36,188 nt of DNA, taken from NCBI RefSeq assembly GCF_016902415.1, contig NZ_JACJLV010000027.1, positions 1 to 36,188 of the forward strand, written 5' to 3'. The DNA is from Mordavella massiliensis. GTDB lineage: Bacteria > Bacillota > Clostridia > Lachnospirales > Lachnospiraceae. Shown here one piece after another: positions 1 to 6,293 of the stretch (its first letter is position 1; each line of letters begins with the position of its first letter). The position numbers and the translations under genes are program-made. A model generated the notes under the pieces. It did not search any database and was not told the DNA's origin. It worked only from the letters and a program-made list of their open reading frames with translations.

Positions 1-155
1 CTCCAATATAATCGATTAGAAATATATGTAATACGATTTTTGTACAGTCTGGAATAAAATACTTTTCTTTCTTCTACTAAAGTCATCAAACTGTCCCAAT
101 CTCCTCCTAATTGAGAAAAAGATGGTAATCTTCCATCATCATTGCATAGGAACAT
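1..155 (-). CDS. Partial hypothetical protein cut by the left edge
   Basis: The reading frame is open on the minus strand from an ATG at 153-155 to the window edge, so only about 51 N-terminal residues are visible. They include GRLPSFSQLGGDWDSL and a basic, tyrosine-rich stretch. I do not recognise the family. Upstream and in the same frame lies ATG AAT ACG ACA AAT AAA AGC ATA ATT followed by TAA and a run of eight A. The gene may therefore once have started about 60 bases earlier and been broken by a nonsense change. A TTG at 168-170 is another possible start. No convincing ribosome binding site precedes the ATG. AT content is high, like the rest of the first 2.9 kb. Confidence 0.4.
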   Translation of the reverse strand, partial: MFLCNDDGRLPSFSQLGGDWDSLMTLVEERKVFYSRLYKNRITYISNRLYW

Positions 156-434
156 TGACTTTTCGTCCAAATATTTTTTTTAAATTATGCTTTTATTTGT
201 CGTATTCATTTTTGTAACAATCCTATCGCAAATATTAATATCCTCTTCTCCGAACTATTATAATTTATAGTTATACTCACATGTCAACGCCCAATTATGC
301 TTAGTTTATCATGGATTTTTAAACTCGACAACTTTTTTATACGCAACCAGAAGTAATCCTGTCATAAATGAATCCTCTTCTTCTAATCCTGTTCAATATT
401 TCATTGAAGACGAATTTATTTAATCACATCACAA

Positions 435-461
435 CAGGCGCAGCAAAAACCACTGCGCCTG
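435..461. terminator. Hairpin downstream of the zinc-ribbon/YbjQ gene
   Basis: A perfect 9-bp stem (CAGGCGCAG / CTGCGCCTG) surrounds a 9-base A-rich loop. It lies about 110 bases past the stop of the minus-strand gene at 571-1218. No strong T-run follows on either strand, so it may be a weak or Rho-assisted terminator, or an RNA-end stabiliser. The rest of 156-570 is AT-rich and shows no gene I can support. Confidence 0.4.
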
Positions 462-570
462 CAATACTTTAATTATCCTTTTTTGCCATCCCTACGGAAG
501 AGCCCCCTTTAAATTTGAGGTTTGCACTTCCCCTCTTGACTGCCCATCTTAAACTTGCAATGGAATTATT

Positions 571-1218
571 TTACTCGTTTTTCTCAATTACAACCGCTGT
601 TCCATTAGCGGATACACCAATCATATTATTTCCAAATGTAATATAATCAAAGTCAACACCAATGACAGCATTTGCGTCTTGACAAACTGCCCTTGCCCTT
701 AATTGATCAATCGCATTATCTTTTACTGCTCTCATTTTCTGGGAAAATGAATTTGAATTCATACCAACCAGGTCACTACTAGATGCTAGAAACTCACTAA
801 ACAATCCAGTTCCAATAACAGTTTCTCCACTGATTATTCCTTTATAAGAAGTGATATGATATCCGTCAAAATTATATCCGGTTGTTAGTTTAATAAATCG
901 TTTGTTTTGCTGAATAATTATTTTATATTCTTCTTCTTTTTGTTTTTGTTGCTCTTCTTTAATAAAATGAAACCAGTTTTTATTAAGATAGTTAATCAAA
1001 AATTCTTTTTTATTTTCGTTATCTGCATATGAGTCAACAATAACATCCAGCATCTTTGTTTCTGATTGTCCACTTTCAGACATAGCTTTTATAAGTGGTG
1101 CTATTACTGTTGTAAACAAATGATTGCATTCTTTACATATACCTGAATCTCCATCAAACTTTCTATATGTGTTTTCAAATGTTCCAAGTTTTTTACCACA
1201 AAAAGAACAGTTAGCCAT
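571..1218 (-). CDS. Zinc-ribbon protein with C-terminal YbjQ-like (heavy-metal-binding) domain
   Basis: This is a 215-residue protein. Residues 1-35 carry two CxxC pairs (Cys4/Cys7 and Cys28/Cys31), which looks like a small treble-clef or zinc-ribbon fold. A charged helical segment (about 65-105) follows. Residues about 110-213 match the YbjQ/DUF74 family, with the typical TGLFSEF, a QLRARA segment and the ANAVIGVDFDY strand. YbjQ domains form pentamers of unknown function and are labelled putative heavy-metal-binding by Pfam. The start has AAAGGAG about 11 bases upstream. It is the last of four closely spaced minus-strand genes. The family is confident and the function unknown; the zinc ribbon is a common add-on to this domain in Firmicutes. 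No signal peptide or membrane segment is seen, so it is probably cytoplasmic. Confidence 0.8.
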   Translation of the reverse strand: MANCSFCGKKLGTFENTYRKFDGDSGICKECNHLFTTVIAPLIKAMSESGQSETKMLDVIVDSYADNENKKEFLINYLNKNWFHFIKEEQQKQKEEEYKIIIQQNKRFIKLTTGYNFDGYHITSYKGIISGETVIGTGLFSEFLASSSDLVGMNSNSFSQKMRAVKDNAIDQLRARAVCQDANAVIGVDFDYITFGNNMIGVSANGTAVVIEKNE

Positions 1219-1254
1219 TACTTATCTCACTCCTTTTACCACTCATATCCACAA

Positions 1255-1422
1255 CTATTGCAAATTATCTTCGTACTTTGGCAGGCGTTGCTTCTTTCTC
1301 GTCTTGATGTACTTCTGGATTTCTGAAATAATTTCACTGTCAGTTTTCACAAATCCAATATAAAAGAAATAATTCTCACTAAAGTATTTTTCATATTCTT
1401 CTAACGCTTTCTGTAATTCCAT
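1255..1422 (-). CDS. Small hypothetical protein, 55 aa
   Basis: An uninterrupted 55-codon frame starts with MELQKALEEYEKYF and ends with a basic tail (KTRKKQRLPKYEDNLQ). It fits neatly between the 143-aa gene (28-base gap) and the YbjQ-like gene (36-base gap), all on the same strand, which suggests co-transcription. A GAGG lies upstream of the ATG but somewhat far away. The peptide is predicted helical, with an acidic, aromatic-rich N-terminus and a basic C-terminus. No family is recognised. Its place in a tight cluster supports a real gene more than its own sequence does. Confidence 0.5.
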   Translation of the reverse strand: MELQKALEEYEKYFSENYFFYIGFVKTDSEIISEIQKYIKTRKKQRLPKYEDNLQ

Positions 1423-1450
1423 AGAGATCACCCATCCTCAAATTGACATA

Positions 1451-1882
1451 TCAAAAATCAATTCCTCTGGATTTTAACCACATCTGAATACCTAAAAAAA
1501 CCGCCTGTATTCCTGCATCAAGTCCCTTATCCTTAAAAGTGCTATCAGTTTCACCTTGTTCTTGTAAAATCATCATAATCTCTTTCTGAACAGCAAGCCC
1601 GTCTTCACCAGAAACAAACATATTCTTCAAAAGCTGATTTTGATATTCCAACATTTTAATATAATTATTCTGGTTATGAATAACAGTTTTAAGGTCTTGC
1701 TTCATTTCTGCTGTATTCTCTGCCGTTTCAATAGTGGCTTGCAAACTCTGTGCTTCTCTTTCTCGCTGTTCAGCATACATTTGATTGATTTCTGCCAACC
1801 GCTCTTCTTGTTCCCTCTGAACTTGATTAAGCAAATTACTAGTATAATTAAAATCCATTTTAGGTAAATTATCAAAATCCAT
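1451..1882 (-). CDS. Hypothetical coiled-coil protein, 143 aa
   Basis: The protein is soluble and strongly helical. Residues about 15-90 are rich in Glu, Gln, Lys and Leu with heptad-like spacing, so a coiled coil is likely. The C-terminus (GLDAGIQAVFLGIQMWLKSRGIDF) is an amphipathic helix that could touch membrane or a partner. AGGAAG lies just upstream of the ATG. It is preceded by a 42-residue gene and followed by a 55-residue gene on the same strand. I do not recognise the family. Codon use is AT-rich like its neighbours and unlike the core genome to the right, consistent with acquired DNA. Confidence 0.65.
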   Translation of the reverse strand: MDFDNLPKMDFNYTSNLLNQVQREQEERLAEINQMYAEQREREAQSLQATIETAENTAEMKQDLKTVIHNQNNYIKMLEYQNQLLKNMFVSGEDGLAVQKEIMMILQEQGETDSTFKDKGLDAGIQAVFLGIQMWLKSRGIDF

Positions 1883-1943
1883 AATACTTCCTATCTCGTT
1901 TAATATCGTTTACACTATCTTTTCAGTCAGTTTGTGGACGATT

Positions 1944-2072
1944 TTAGCTCGCTTTCATATATTCTTCAAATTCTTTTTTCAATTCTTCCGGCGCATCTTC
2001 TTTCAAATGCCAGTTATCCGGTTCTGGTACAAAATATGGACTATTCCAAAATGACGACAAAGACTGTGACAT
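1944..2072 (-). CDS. Small hypothetical protein, 42 aa
   Basis: This 42-codon frame reads MSQSLSSFWNSPYFVPEPDN and then an acidic helix (KEDAPEELKKEFEEYMKAS). AAGGTGGG lies about 10 bases before the ATG and is a usable ribosome binding site. It is the first of four minus-strand genes with short gaps (61 bases to the next). The proline-rich N-terminus plus charged helix resembles small accessory proteins of mobile elements, but no family is recognised. It sits immediately beyond the 3' end of the candidate toxin mRNA, so read-through from the toxin promoter could also feed this cluster. Confidence 0.5.
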   Translation of the reverse strand: MSQSLSSFWNSPYFVPEPDNWHLKEDAPEELKKEFEEYMKAS

Positions 2073-2101
2073 ATTACTTCACCCACCTTTTCAGTTTTTC
2101 C

Positions 2102-2130
2102 TTGAACACACTGAACAATCATGTTATATT
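2102..2130 (+). promoter_or_regulatory. Promoter of candidate antisense (antitoxin) RNA
   Basis: A -35 box TTGAAC (2102-2107) and a -10 box TATATT (2125-2130) are separated by exactly 17 bases. Transcription would begin near 2137 and run toward the toxin gene. There is no plus-strand reading frame behind it, as expected for a regulatory RNA. Confidence 0.55.
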
Positions 2131-2136
2131 ATAAGT

Positions 2137-2225
2137 GAAAAAGGAACAACCGCCCACAAGGGGTTGACCGATTATAGGAATAGCAAGCCACCCTGAACCG
2201 TCCAAAGTACAAGGGTGGTTTTGCT
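2137..2225 (+). ncRNA. Candidate type I antitoxin RNA antisense to the toxin mRNA 3' region
   Basis: A predicted RNA of about 90 bases begins 7 bases after the -10 box and ends at a hairpin (AGCAAGCCACCCT at 2182-2194 pairing with AGGGTGGTTTTGCT at 2212-2225) that closes with a short T-rich end. It is fully complementary to the 3' untranslated region of the small hydrophobic peptide mRNA and stops 8 bases short of that gene's stop codon. This layout (antisense covering the toxin 3' end) is that of txpA/RatA and bsrG/SR4 in Bacillus. RNA boundaries are inferred. Confidence 0.5.
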
Positions 2226-2382
2226 ATGTATGACTACTTACAAAACGAAAATATAAATGTAAGCAATGCCAGAAGGAAAAGACCAAAAGTCATTAAATCC
2301 TTAAAATCAAAATGATTTTTCATAGGCATCACCCCCATTCTATCAGAATGAGGTCACGCCACCCTGTAACACGGTTGTTCCT
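2142..2382. repeat. 11-base inverted repeat bounding the toxin transcription unit
   Basis: AGGAACAACCG at 2142-2152 and its exact reverse complement at 2372-2382 lie at the predicted 3' and 5' ends of the toxin mRNA. The two ends can therefore pair. In addition, GCCACCCTG occurs at both 2187-2195 and 2358-2366, which allows alternative pairings between the 5' leader and the 3' region. Long-range 5'-3' pairing is a known way of keeping type I toxin mRNAs untranslated. Confidence 0.6.
2234..2323 (-). CDS. Small hydrophobic toxin peptide, holin-like type I toxin family
   Basis: The 29-residue peptide begins MKNHFDFKDLMTFG, continues with a single membrane helix (LFLLALLTFIFSF) and ends Cys-Lys. 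A short polar head, one transmembrane helix and a tiny tail match the putative holin-like toxins (Hol_Tox) and TxpA/Fst-like type I toxins, which insert in the membrane. Two in-frame ATGs exist, at 2327-2329 and 2321-2323. GGGGGTG abuts the first and lies 6 bases before the second, so the second is chosen; the longer form has 31 residues. A strong promoter lies upstream and an antisense RNA converges on its 3' end. The CCTCATTCT/AGAATGGGG hairpin at 2333-2353 covers part of the Shine-Dalgarno sequence, as expected for a repressed toxin. Family assignment is by pattern, not by search. Confidence 0.65.
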   Translation of the reverse strand: MKNHFDFKDLMTFGLFLLALLTFIFSFCK

Positions 2383-2388
2383 ATTGGT

Positions 2389-2417
2389 ATTCTATCACGT
2401 TCTTATCCCTCTGACAA
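2389..2417 (-). promoter_or_regulatory. Promoter of toxin mRNA
   Basis: On the minus strand, TTGTCA (2412-2417) and TAGAAT (2389-2394) are spaced by exactly 17 bases. This is close to the sigma-A consensus. The transcript would start near 2382, giving a 5' leader of about 60 bases before the toxin start. Confidence 0.6.
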
Positions 2418-2478
2418 TTCATATAATCACTATATAGCCATGAAAAATGCAAAGACGTAAAATCTATACCTTTGTTTT

Positions 2479-2652
2479 TTAATCCCAAATACCGCCATCT
2501 GGTAAAAGTTCCAGAACTTTGTAAAAATTCGGTATCTTTTCTATTGGCGTTCCCTTTTTCAGTTCGTTCAAAAATTGTATCTTTTCGTCAATTAATTCAT
2601 CACTATCAAAGGCAGTTGATATGAATGAATATATTCTGAAACTGATTGTTGG
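2479..2652 (-). pseudogene. C-terminal fragment of an unrecognised gene
   Basis: An open stretch without any ATG ends in the plausible protein tail DELIDEKIQFLNELKKGTPI, then a short helix and LLPDGGIWD before a TAA. About 42 residues look like real protein. Upstream of about 2620 the same frame becomes unconvincing because the DNA there encodes the recombinase fragment on the other strand. I read it as the remnant of a gene cut at a recombination junction near 2615-2625. The family is unknown. Confidence 0.35.
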
Positions 2653-2737
2653 TCATGCTGTTGAAGATATCACAGAAAAGACTTACTCTCACAGGACTAT
2701 TGAAGACCTGCACCGGGGAGTTCAAAAAATCAAATAA
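2621..2737 (+). pseudogene. Tyrosine recombinase (phage-type integrase), C-terminal relic
   Basis: Only 38 codons remain. They include KLIVGHAVEDITEKTYSHRT, which matches the last catalytic block of tyrosine recombinases: the (L/V)GH histidine and, ten residues later, the nucleophilic tyrosine in TYSH. The full enzyme would be about 300-400 residues; the Arg-Lys-HxxR part is absent and upstream DNA encodes something else on the opposite strand. A strong terminator hairpin follows directly. This is the clearest sign that the AT-rich left part came from an integrative element that has since been broken. Confidence 0.75.
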
Positions 2738-2739
2738 TT

Positions 2740-2781
2740 AAAGGCTATACCAGAAATCCTATTGACTCTGGTATAGCCTTT
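2740..2781. terminator. Strong hairpin terminator behind the integrase relic
   Basis: A perfect 14-bp stem, AAAGGCTATACCAG (2740-2753) with CTGGTATAGCCTTT (2768-2781), encloses a 14-base loop and is followed by TCTTC on the plus strand. On the minus strand the stem ends in TTTAATTATTTGATTTTTT, so it may also stop transcription arriving from the GGGtGRT gene. Confidence 0.75.
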
Positions 2782-2796
2782 CTTCATGCTCAAATT

Positions 2797-2851
2797 TGTG
2801 TATTACCGCCGTTTCCCTTTGTGTATTACCTGTGTACTATATGTGTATTAC
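2797..2851. repeat. Three direct copies of TGTGTATTAC
   Basis: Exact copies start at 2797, 2820 and 2842 (spacing 23 and 22 bases, about two helical turns), with a degenerate copy TGTGTACTAT at 2831. They lie between the recombinase relic and the end of the GGGtGRT gene. They may be leftover integrase arm-binding sites or protein-binding iterons; no function is shown. Confidence 0.6.
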
Positions 2852-2917
2852 GGACAACTTCTCACACAGTTTTACAACGCTTACAACTCTGAACAATGCT
2901 TGATTTTACACTATTTC

Positions 2918-3928
2918 TTAGAACTTTCCTGCTTTCTTTGCTTCCTCGATGCTTACCGCAACAGCTACCGTCATACCAACCATCGGGTTGTTTCCAGCGC
3001 CGATCAGGCCCATCATCTCTACGTGAGCCGGTACAGAAGAAGAACCTGCAAACTGTGCGTCAGAATGCATACGTCCCATGGTGTCAGTCATACCGTAGGA
3101 AGCCGGTCCTGCAGCCATGTTATCCGGGTGAAGGGTACGTCCGGTACCGCCGCCGGAAGCTACGGAGAAGTATTTCTTTCCTGCTTCTACGCATTCTTTC
3201 TTATAGGTTCCTGCAACCGGATGCTGGAAACGGGTCGGGTTGGTAGAGTTTCCGGTGATGGAAACGTCAACGCCCTCTTTCCACATGATAGCAACGCCTT
3301 CGCGTACATCATTGGCTCCGTAGCAGTTTACTTTGGAGCGGAGTCCGTCAGAATAAGAGATTCTCTGTACTTCTTTGAGTTCTCCTGTAAAATAGTCGTA
3401 CTCTGTCTGAACATAAGTGAATCCGTTAATTCTGGAAATGATCTTGGCAGCGTCTTTTCCCAGTCCGTTCAGAATAACGCGCAGAGGTTTCTTTCTTACT
3501 TTGTTTGCCTTTTCTGCGATACCGATAGCGCCTTCTGCAGCTGCAAAGGACTCATGTCCTGCCAGGAAGCAGAAGCAGTCTGTGGTCTCTTCCAGAAGCA
3601 TCTTTCCAAGATTGCCGTGTCCCAGACCTACCTTACGCTGATCAGCAACAGATCCCGGGATACAGAAAGCCTGCAGTCCTTCGCCGATGGCAGCGGCTGC
3701 GTCTGCAGCAGTCTCGCATCCTTTCTTGATAGCGATGGCCGCTCCGGTAATATATGCCCAGCATGCATTTTCAAAACAGATCGGCTGAATGCCTTTGATC
3801 TGGTTGTATACGTCCAGTCCGGCGTCCTTTGTGATCTTCTCTGCCTCTTCCAGAGAAGCGATGCCGTAACTATTTAACACTTCATTGATTTTATCAATTC
3901 TTCTTTCATATGATTCAAATAAAGCCAT
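2918..3928 (-). CDS. GGGtGRT protein
   Basis: The protein has 336 residues and carries the family's signature GGGTGRT close to residue 270 (SVASGGGTGRTLHPDNMAAG). Glycine- and alanine-rich loops (FLAGHESFAAAEGAIGIAEK, GLIGAGNNPMVGMTVAVAV) suggest a soluble nucleotide- or cofactor-binding enzyme, but its function is unknown. The family is found in anaerobic bacteria and commonly sits next to a NifU-like scaffold, as here: the scaffold gene ends 83 bases upstream on the same strand. AGGAGG precedes the ATG. A GCGGAT/ATCCGC hairpin in the gap (3965-4002) may adjust the ratio of the two products. Length and motif make the family assignment firm; a role tied to Fe-S chemistry is inferred from the neighbour only. 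Confidence 0.9.
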   Translation of the reverse strand: MALFESYERRIDKINEVLNSYGIASLEEAEKITKDAGLDVYNQIKGIQPICFENACWAYITGAAIAIKKGCETAADAAAAIGEGLQAFCIPGSVADQRKVGLGHGNLGKMLLEETTDCFCFLAGHESFAAAEGAIGIAEKANKVRKKPLRVILNGLGKDAAKIISRINGFTYVQTEYDYFTGELKEVQRISYSDGLRSKVNCYGANDVREGVAIMWKEGVDVSITGNSTNPTRFQHPVAGTYKKECVEAGKKYFSVASGGGTGRTLHPDNMAAGPASYGMTDTMGRMHSDAQFAGSSSVPAHVEMMGLIGAGNNPMVGMTVAVAVSIEEAKKAGKF

Positions 3929-3964
3929 TTATGTATCCTCCTGAATTCTAACATTCTTTTTATC

Positions 3965-4002
3965 GCGGATACGCACAGATGTTGTCATCCGGGCTGATCC
4001 GC
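3965..4002. other. Intercistronic hairpin between scaffold and GGGtGRT genes
   Basis: GCGGAT (3965-3970) can pair with ATCCGC (3997-4002), with further partial pairing inside. No T-run follows on the minus strand, so it is more likely an mRNA-stability or processing element than a terminator. Confidence 0.3.
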
Positions 4003-4011
4003 CTGTCCAGA

Positions 4012-4704
4012 CTACTCTTTACGCGGATCAATAATCTTCACAGCATCGTCTACACGGCCGTACTGTCCTTTTGCCTTTTCCCATGCGTCGTTCGGTGTAT
4101 CGCCCGCTTTGATAAAGTCTGTGAATTTTCCAAGGTTTACGAACTGATATCCGATGATCTCATCGTGATCGTCCAGAGCGATACCTGTTACGTAACCTTC
4201 TGCCATCTCAAGATAACGAGGACCTTTGGCTAATGTACCGTACATTGTGCCGACCTGGGAACGGAGTCCTTTTCCCAGATCCTCAAGCCCTGCTCCTACT
4301 GCAAGACCGTTCTCTGAAAATGCGCTCTGTGTTCTTCCGTATACGATCTGAAGGAAGAGTTCTCTCATAGCTGTGTTGATCGCGTCACAGACAAGGTCTG
4401 TATTGAGCGCCTCCAGAATGGTTTTTCCCGGGAGAATCTCAGATGCCATAGCTGCGGAATGTGTCATTCCTGAACATCCAAGTGTCTCAACCAGTGCTTC
4501 CTGGATGATGCCGTCTTTTACATTCAGTGTCAGCTTACATGCTCCCTGCTGCGGTGCGCACCAGCCTACACCGTGTGTAAATCCGGAAATGTCCTTGATC
4601 TCTTTTGCCTGTACCCATTTTGCTTCTTCCGGGATCGGAGCCGGCCCGTGATTTGCACCCTGCGCTACCGGACACATCATTTCTACTTCATGTGAATAAA
4701 TCAT
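4012..4704 (-). CDS. NifU-like iron-sulfur cluster assembly scaffold protein
   Basis: The product has 230 residues when started at the ATG at 4702-4704. That start is preceded by AAAGGAG at 7 bases, whereas an upstream in-frame ATG has no such site. NifU/IscU-type scaffolds bind a nascent cluster through three cysteines; here Cys near residues 49 and 56 (GWCAPQQGAC), 77 (LGCSGMTHS) and 106 (DLVCDAINTAM) fit. The C-terminal 90 residues are an extension beyond the usual ~130-residue U-type core and are typical of the clostridial version paired with GGGtGRT proteins. It is the first gene of a two-gene unit. No cysteine desulfurase gene is in the window, so the sulfur donor must come from elsewhere. 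Confidence 0.85.
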   Translation of the reverse strand: MIYSHEVEMMCPVAQGANHGPAPIPEEAKWVQAKEIKDISGFTHGVGWCAPQQGACKLTLNVKDGIIQEALVETLGCSGMTHSAAMASEILPGKTILEALNTDLVCDAINTAMRELFLQIVYGRTQSAFSENGLAVGAGLEDLGKGLRSQVGTMYGTLAKGPRYLEMAEGYVTGIALDDHDEIIGYQFVNLGKFTDFIKAGDTPNDAWEKAKGQYGRVDDAVKIIDPRKE

Positions 4705-4777
4705 TTTAAAACTCCTTTCAACTTGCACATTTTTCTCTCGTAGGGCTTGTTATATCTTTAACACCATACTTACATTT

Positions 4778-4806
4778 ATTTTCTCATATTCTATTTCTTT
4801 CGTCAA
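4778..4806 (-). promoter_or_regulatory. Candidate promoter of the scaffold-GGGtGRT unit
   Basis: TTGACG (4801-4806) and GAAAAT (4778-4783) are 17 bases apart on the minus strand. The -35 box is good and the -10 box moderate. It lies about 75 bases before the scaffold start, directly after the stop of the preceding gene. Confidence 0.45.
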
Positions 4807-4824
4807 TTGTCAGTTTGCTGTTTT

Positions 4825-6270
4825 TCAGTCCTGGATCGCCTGCCAGAATGTACTGTCTGTATGGTACGCGTCCAGTTCTTCTGTTTCAAAAGGCGCTGTC
4901 ACCCAGATATAGCCCAGATCATGGGAGTCACCTTCCGGATAGTTCAGATCAAAACCGATCTCTATGCCGTCGGCATAGACGAAGAAATTAGGCGTATAAA
5001 CGCCGGAATCATCGCTTCCTTCCAGCGCTTTTCGCATGCCGTCAGCGTCCAGTTCCGATAAGAAGTCATCGTTTTCCGCTTCCGAGCGCATACGATCCAG
5101 CCATTCGTCCAGAAAATCACCGGACAGATCCACGATGTCTTTCACCTGATAGACCGTACCGTCCTGAAGATTGATATTGATCGTCCGAAGACTCATATCC
5201 AGGTATTCTTCACTGCCTTTGTAACTGCTGTCGTCAAAGACGATACTGATCAGATCATTGTCTGCATAGCAGACTTTATACTCCACATAGCTGATCAGGG
5301 CCGGCGTCTGTGCCTCCAGCACCCGGTTCTGGATCTCCGGGGATGGATTGTCGTAAATCTCATCTACGGTTTGCTTTGCGCAGTCCTGGATCGCTTCATT
5401 GACAGTGTCCTGTGTCTTCGGATCCTTCAGTCCTGTCACTACCGGATAATTCACGTAAAAATCAATCAGCACAGAGGTATTTTCCTGATCGCTGAACGCA
5501 TAACTGTCTTCTTCCAGTTCGTAGGACAGATCGTCTGCGATATCAGCCTCGATCCCCTCTATGCCGGACAGTTCACCGGAGTCGTCCGGCTCTTCATAGT
5601 CGTAGCCGTTCCCATCATCCCAGAACGGATTGCTGTCGTCATAGGGAACTTCATAACTTCCCCGGTCGTCCTCTCTTTCCTGGACAAAATTCACCAGATT
5701 GCGGATCATGACAAATCCCGCGGCGCACAGGGCGATCAGAAGAACCGCTCCTGCCACGGCTGCAATGATGATCGGCGCTTTTTTGCGCTTCACCGGCTGA
5801 ACCAGACCGGCGATAACAAAAAGTTCCATGGGCACAAAAACCATGCCGTTTTCTGTCACTTCTCCGCCTTCCGGCTGCATGCCCAGGTGCCGGTACTTCT
5901 CTACTGCAGACGGGATCGCCTGTACAGTGATCCTTCTGACCATCAGCTTTCTGGCACAATAATTATAGGCAGCCTGGAAAAGCATCCGTCCGATGCCTTT
6001 TCCCTGCCACTCCTTTTTTACAAAGAACAGAGCGATCTGCCCGGTAGAAAGAAGGGCAAGCACGCCTGTCATCTCCTGTTCTTCAAAGGCTCCGAAAAAG
6101 GTGATCCCTCCTCCCCGGACCATGGGAAGGATCTGTTCATATTTGATAAAATTCTGGAATTCTCCCACGCCTTCCGGTGTATATTGAGGCGCCGTGTCCG
6201 CTGCAAACACCTCCCACACCAGGTGCAGGGCCGGAAGAATTTCCTGTTCGTTCAGTATTCTGATATCCAT
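4825..6270 (-). CDS. GNAT acetyltransferase fused through a membrane helix to an extracellular DUF3298-like domain
   Basis: This 481-residue protein has three parts. Residues 1-155 are a GNAT fold with the acetyl-CoA P-loop QGKGIG (89-94) in motif A. A basic KRKK and one transmembrane helix (about 166-189) follow, then an acidic Asp/Glu/Ser/Tyr-rich linker (about 198-255). Residues 260-481 resemble the DUF3298/DUF4163 domains of RsiV and PdaC (pattern NYPVVTGLKDPKTQDTVNEA, then NLQDGTVYQVKDIVDLSGDF). By the positive-inside rule the enzyme domain is cytoplasmic and the C-domain outside. That suggests a sensor coupled to acetylation, but the substrate is unknown. AGGAGG precedes the ATG, and cinA ends 23 bases upstream, so it is the last gene of the yicC operon. 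The C-domain assignment is less certain than the GNAT one. Confidence 0.75.
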   Translation of the reverse strand: MDIRILNEQEILPALHLVWEVFAADTAPQYTPEGVGEFQNFIKYEQILPMVRGGGITFFGAFEEQEMTGVLALLSTGQIALFFVKKEWQGKGIGRMLFQAAYNYCARKLMVRRITVQAIPSAVEKYRHLGMQPEGGEVTENGMVFVPMELFVIAGLVQPVKRKKAPIIIAAVAGAVLLIALCAAGFVMIRNLVNFVQEREDDRGSYEVPYDDSNPFWDDGNGYDYEEPDDSGELSGIEGIEADIADDLSYELEEDSYAFSDQENTSVLIDFYVNYPVVTGLKDPKTQDTVNEAIQDCAKQTVDEIYDNPSPEIQNRVLEAQTPALISYVEYKVCYADNDLISIVFDDSSYKGSEEYLDMSLRTININLQDGTVYQVKDIVDLSGDFLDEWLDRMRSEAENDDFLSELDADGMRKALEGSDDSGVYTPNFFVYADGIEIGFDLNYPEGDSHDLGYIWVTAPFETEELDAYHTDSTFWQAIQD

Positions 6271-6293
6271 AGCTTCCTCCTGTCGGGATCATT

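Noticed and set aside
2797-2851. CRISPR array
   Set aside because: The repeats are only 10 bases with spacers of about 12 bases, far below CRISPR size, and no cas gene is present.
2786-3877. Long plus-strand open frame (363 codons) opposite the GGGtGRT gene
   Set aside because: It lies antisense to a well-matched protein family, has low-complexity Cys/Ser/Arg-rich content and lacks a ribosome binding site.
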